From positions 372,001 to 436,000 of the forward strand of contig NZ_LIPD01000001.1 of NCBI RefSeq assembly GCF_001905545.1: a DNA stretch of 64,000 bases. Direction: 5' to 3'. Shown one piece after another: positions 60,836 through 64,000 of this stretch. Each line of letters begins with the position of its first letter. Position 1 is the first letter of the stretch. Source of the DNA: Streptomyces sp. CB02056 (lineage in GTDB: Bacteria; Actinomycetota; Actinomycetes; Streptomycetales; Streptomycetaceae). The notes beneath the pieces are model-generated. The model ran no database searches. It saw only the letters and a list, made by a program, of their open reading frames with translations, and had not been told where the DNA came from. The position numbers and the translations under genes are program-made.

Positions 60836-63800
60836 GTGGCCGATGCCCCGCTCCGCCCCCGACGGAGCACTGCCCGACGAACCCCTGGCCGCCGCAGACC
60901 TCCGGGCCGCACGGCCGTCCTGCTGGCCGCGGCCCTGACCGCCGCCACCCTCGGCAGCGCCCCCGCGGCCCTCGCCGCCGCCCCGCCTGCCCCGCCCTCG
61001 GACGCCGCGCTGGCGGCCACCGCCGGGCGGCACGACCTCACCCGGGAGCAGTTCTACTTCGTCCTGCCCGACCGCTTCGCCAACGGCGACACCGCCAACG
61101 ACACCGGAGGCATCACCGGGGGGCGGCTGGAGAACGGCTTCGACCCCGCGGACAAGGGCTTCTACCACGGCGGCGACCTGGCCGGGCTGATCCAGCGGCT
61201 CGACTACGTCCAGGACCTCGGCACCACCGCGATCTGGCTGGCCCCGATCTTCAAGAACAAGCCGGTGCAGGGCAGCGGGGCCGACGCCTCGGCCGGCTAC
61301 CACGGCTACTGGATCACCGACTTCACCCAGGTCGACCCGCACTTCGGCACCAACGAGCAGCTCAAGGAGCTGATAGCCAAGGCGCACGCCCGCGGCATCA
61401 AGGTCTTCTTCGACGTCATCACCAACCACACCGCCGACGTCATCGACTACGCCGAGAAGCAGTACGGCTACCGCTCCGCCGGCGCCTACCCGACGCTCGA
61501 CGCGGACGGGAACCCGGTGGACGAGACCGCCGTCGCCGACGCGGGCGCCCCCTGGCCGCGGACCACCAAGGACTCCTTCCCCTACACCCCGGTCTTCCGC
61601 ACCCCGGCCGACGCCGCGGCCAAGACCCCGTCCTGGCTCAACGACCCGGCGCTCTACCACAACCGGGGCGACTCGACCTTCGTCGGCGAGTCCGCCACCG
61701 AGGGCGACTTCAGCGGCCTGGACGACCTCGACACCCAGAACCCCAAGGTGGTGAAGGGCTTCGAGAAGGTCTACCAGCAGTGGGTCAAGGACGCCGGCGT
61801 GGACGGCTTCCGGATCGACACCGTCAAGCACGTCAACATGGCGTTCTGGCAGCAGTGGGCCCCCGCGCTCAAGGACTTCGCCGCCAAGCAGGGCAACAAG
61901 AAGTTCTTCATGTTCGGCGAGGTCTACTCCGGCGACCCGGCGGTCACCTCGCCGTACGTCACCAAGGGCAGGCTCCAGGCCACCCTGGACTTCCCGTTCC
62001 AGGGCGCGGCCCGCTCCTACGTCTCGCAGGGCGGCTCGGCGCGCGGCCTCGCCGACGTCTACGCCCAGGACTACCGCTACACCAGCGCCGACACCGACGC
62101 GTACGAGCTGCCCACCTTCCTCGGCAACCACGACATGGGCCGCTTCGGCTCCTTCCTGCTCGCCGACAACCCGGGCGCCGACGACGCCACCCTGCTCAGG
62201 AAGGACCGGCTCGGCAACGAGCTGCAGTTCCTCACCCGCGGCCAGCCCGTCGTCTACTACGGCGACGAGCAGGGCTTCACCGGCGCGGGCGGCGACAAGG
62301 ACGCCCGGCAGGACCTGTTCGCCTCGAAGACGGCCTCCTACAACGGCGACCGGGTGCTCGGCGGCCCCTCCGGCCCGGCCGACCGGTACGGGCAGGGCGG
62401 CGAGCTCTACCAGGGCATCGCCGGACTGGCCAAGCTGCGCCGCGACAACCCGGCCCTGGCCGACGGCGCCCAGATCGAGCGGTACGCCGCCGACGGCGCC
62501 GGCGTGTACGCCTTCTCCCGGATCGACGCCGGGCAGCAGGTCGAGTACGTGGTCGCGGTCAACAACGCCGCCGAGGCGAAGACCGTCACCCTGGACACCT
62601 TCTCGGCGGGGATGGGCTTCGACCCGGTCTACCCGGCGGCGGGCGCCCGCGTCACCAGCGGCGCCGACCGCAAGGTGACGGTCACCGTGCCCGCGCTGTC
62701 CTCGCTCGTCCTCAAGGCGGGCGGCCGGCTCGCGCCGGTGGCCGCCGCGCCGCAGCTCTCGGTGCAGCCGCCCGCGGACGGCTCGACCGGGCTCGTCACG
62801 GTCGGCGCCACCACGGACGGCGGCTTCAACCGGGTGAGCTTCGCCGCCCAGATCGGCAACGGGCCCTGGCAGACCCTGGGCACCGCCGACAACGGCGGGT
62901 ACAAGGTCACCCAGGACCTGGCCGCCGTCGCCCCCGGCACGGTGGTCCGCTACAAGGCCGTCGTCCGGGACTCCAGCGGCCACCTGCGCTCCGCCACCGC
63001 GAGCTTCACCACCGGCACCCCCGCGCCCAAGCCCGCGCCCACCGCCGGCTCCCGCCCGTACGCCGTCGTCCACTACAACCGGCCGGACGGCGACTACGAC
63101 GGCTGGAACCTCTACGCCTGGGGCGACCTCGCCGACGGCGAGGCCACCCCGTGGCCGGCCGGGCACGCCTTCACCGGGCGGGACGCCTACGGCGCCTTCG
63201 CGTACGTGAAGCTCAAGCCCGGCGCCTCGGACGTCGGCTTCATCGTGGAGAAGGACGGCGTCAAGGACGTCGACGCCGACCGGCACCTCGACGTCGGCAG
63301 CACCGGCGAGGTGTGGCTGAAGCAGGGGGACGCGACCGTCCGCACGGCGAACCCGGGACCGCCGGCTGGGTCGACCGGTCCTGGCCAGCCGGCGAACACC
63401 GCCGTCATCCACTACAACCGGGCCGACGGCGACTACGACGGCTGGGGCCTGCACGACTGGACCGGCGCCGCCACCCCGACCGACTGGGGCAAGCCGCTGA
63501 CCCCGGCCCGCCGCGACGCCTTCGGCGCCGTCTTCGAGGTGCCGCTCGCCCCCGGGGCGACCAGCCTCAGCTACATCCTGCACAAGGGCAACGACAAGGA
63601 CCTGCCCGCCGACCAGTCGCTGGACCTCGCCGTCAACGGCAAGGAGGTCTGGGTGCTCGGCGGCCGCGAGGGCTACCTGCTGCCGCAGAACCCGGCCGCC
63701 TCCTCGCAGATCGACCTCACCGGCGCCAAGGCCCAGTGGATCGACGCGAGGACCGTCGTCGTCCCGGCGAACTACGGCGCGGGCGACGACGCCCTGGCCA

Positions 63801-64000
63801 GCGGCACCAGCGCCCAGCTGGTCTACGACCCCGAGGGCGGCATCCGGGCCGACAAGGGCGCGCTGACCAAGCCCGGCAAGTGGCTGCGGCTCACCCCGGC
63901 CAAGGGCGGGATGACCGACGCCCAGAAGGCCGAGTACCCGCACCTGGCGGGCTACCGGGCCTTCACCGTGGACCCCCGGGACGCCGCCCGCGTCCCGGCC
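60836..64000 (+). CDS. pulA: Secreted amylopullulanase (alpha-amylase fused to pullulanase), N-terminal part
   Basis: Open from the GTG at 60836, with AAGGGAG upstream, through the window end (1055 codons visible). Signal peptide: Arg-rich start then AVLLAAALTAATLGSAPAALAAAP (about 28-52). GH13 alpha-amylase domain about 75-620: FDVITNHTAD, the nucleophile Asp in DGFRIDTVKHVN, the acid Glu in FGEVYSGDP and the third Asp in LGNHDMGRF. Then an Ig-like domain and two CBM41 starch-binding modules (about 735-840 and 855-955; HYNRPDGDYDGW and HYNRADGDYDGW). The last ~100 codons look like the start of the pullulanase N2 region. The usual product of this type is ~1800 aa. Cuts alpha-1,4 and alpha-1,6 bonds in starch outside the cell. 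Confidence 0.93.
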   Translation, partial: MADAPLRPRRSTARRTPGRRRPPGRTAVLLAAALTAATLGSAPAALAAAPPAPPSDAALAATAGRHDLTREQFYFVLPDRFANGDTANDTGGITGGRLENGFDPADKGFYHGGDLAGLIQRLDYVQDLGTTAIWLAPIFKNKPVQGSGADASAGYHGYWITDFTQVDPHFGTNEQLKELIAKAHARGIKVFFDVITNHTADVIDYAEKQYGYRSAGAYPTLDADGNPVDETAVADAGAPWPRTTKDSFPYTPVFRTPADAAAKTPSWLNDPALYHNRGDSTFVGESATEGDFSGLDDLDTQNPKVVKGFEKVYQQWVKDAGVDGFRIDTVKHVNMAFWQQWAPALKDFAAKQGNKKFFMFGEVYSGDPAVTSPYVTKGRLQATLDFPFQGAARSYVSQGGSARGLADVYAQDYRYTSADTDAYELPTFLGNHDMGRFGSFLLADNPGADDATLLRKDRLGNELQFLTRGQPVVYYGDEQGFTGAGGDKDARQDLFASKTASYNGDRVLGGPSGPADRYGQGGELYQGIAGLAKLRRDNPALADGAQIERYAADGAGVYAFSRIDAGQQVEYVVAVNNAAEAKTVTLDTFSAGMGFDPVYPAAGARVTSGADRKVTVTVPALSSLVLKAGGRLAPVAAAPQLSVQPPADGSTGLVTVGATTDGGFNRVSFAAQIGNGPWQTLGTADNGGYKVTQDLAAVAPGTVVRYKAVVRDSSGHLRSATASFTTGTPAPKPAPTAGSRPYAVVHYNRPDGDYDGWNLYAWGDLADGEATPWPAGHAFTGRDAYGAFAYVKLKPGASDVGFIVEKDGVKDVDADRHLDVGSTGEVWLKQGDATVRTANPGPPAGSTGPGQPANTAVIHYNRADGDYDGWGLHDWTGAATPTDWGKPLTPARRDAFGAVFEVPLAPGATSLSYILHKGNDKDLPADQSLDLAVNGKEVWVLGGREGYLLPQNPAASSQIDLTGAKAQWIDARTVVVPANYGAGDDALASGTSAQLVYDPEGGIRADKGALTKPGKWLRLTPAKGGMTDAQKAEYPHLAGYRAFTVDPRDAARVPA

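Overview
The window is very GC-rich chromosomal DNA with strong G/C preference at third codon positions, GTG and TTG starts, and a gene set typical of Streptomycetaceae (Streptomyces, Kitasatospora or relatives): a SARP/AfsR-type regulator, a DHA2 exporter with a TetR gene, an F420-dependent reductase, glnA2/glnE and secreted cell-wall and starch enzymes. From memory, the order Nif3 - zinc ribbon - RNase H/phosphatase ... map ... panB ... nadE - glnA2 - glnE - amylopullulanase follows the conserved core around SCO2301 to SCO2226 of S. coelicolor. Most of the window is therefore ordinary core chromosome.

Layout. 1-8.7 kb: end of a methyltransferase, a prenyltransferase-type protein, two Pro/Ala-rich membrane proteins, a zinc amidase, a second methyltransferase, an M48 protease and an alcohol dehydrogenase. 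8.7-12.5 kb: a 57-aa protein with two HGRHR repeats, an S9 peptidase, and about 1 kb without a convincing gene. 12.5-19.7 kb: Nif3-like protein, zinc-ribbon coiled-coil protein, RNase H/phosphatase fusion, YaaA, DUF3995, RNB ribonuclease, MFS exporter. 19.7-20.1 kb: RNase P RNA (rnpB).

20.1-31.0 kb is a genomic island. The last 26 nt of rnpB, its terminator and the end of the convergent neighbour gene form a 71-bp direct repeat (20101-20171 and 30950-31020, one mismatch) that brackets about 10.8 kb. The island carries one defence-type system: a Vsr-like endonuclease divergent from a tightly overlapping operon of a Z1-domain ATPase, a DUF4420-type PD-(D/E)XK protein, a MutL/MORC-like GHKL ATPase, an unknown beta-rich protein and a cytosine-methyltransferase homologue with Arg in place of the catalytic Cys. 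An intact C5-cytosine methyltransferase follows, apparently with its own leaderless promoter. No integrase is present, and a diverged second rnpB 3'-end remnant lies just inside the right border. I infer a restriction-type system related to the MutL/MORC and mza families, in a distinctive configuration and at an unusual (rnpB) integration site.

31-64 kb returns to core genes: small zinc protein, ACT-domain protein, PadR regulator with a Gly/Arg-rich N-terminus, two small proteins, a Prim-Pol domain protein, map, MFS exporter, F420 reductase, site-2 protease, a 1116-aa SARP/NB-ARC/TPR regulator convergent with a Drr-type ABC exporter, panB, DHA2 exporter plus TetR, an EEP hydrolase, nadE, a glutamine-synthetase-family enzyme (glnA2 type), a secreted Gln-rich protein, an acyltransferase, glnE, a PAP2 phosphatase and the start of a secreted amylopullulanase that runs off the window.
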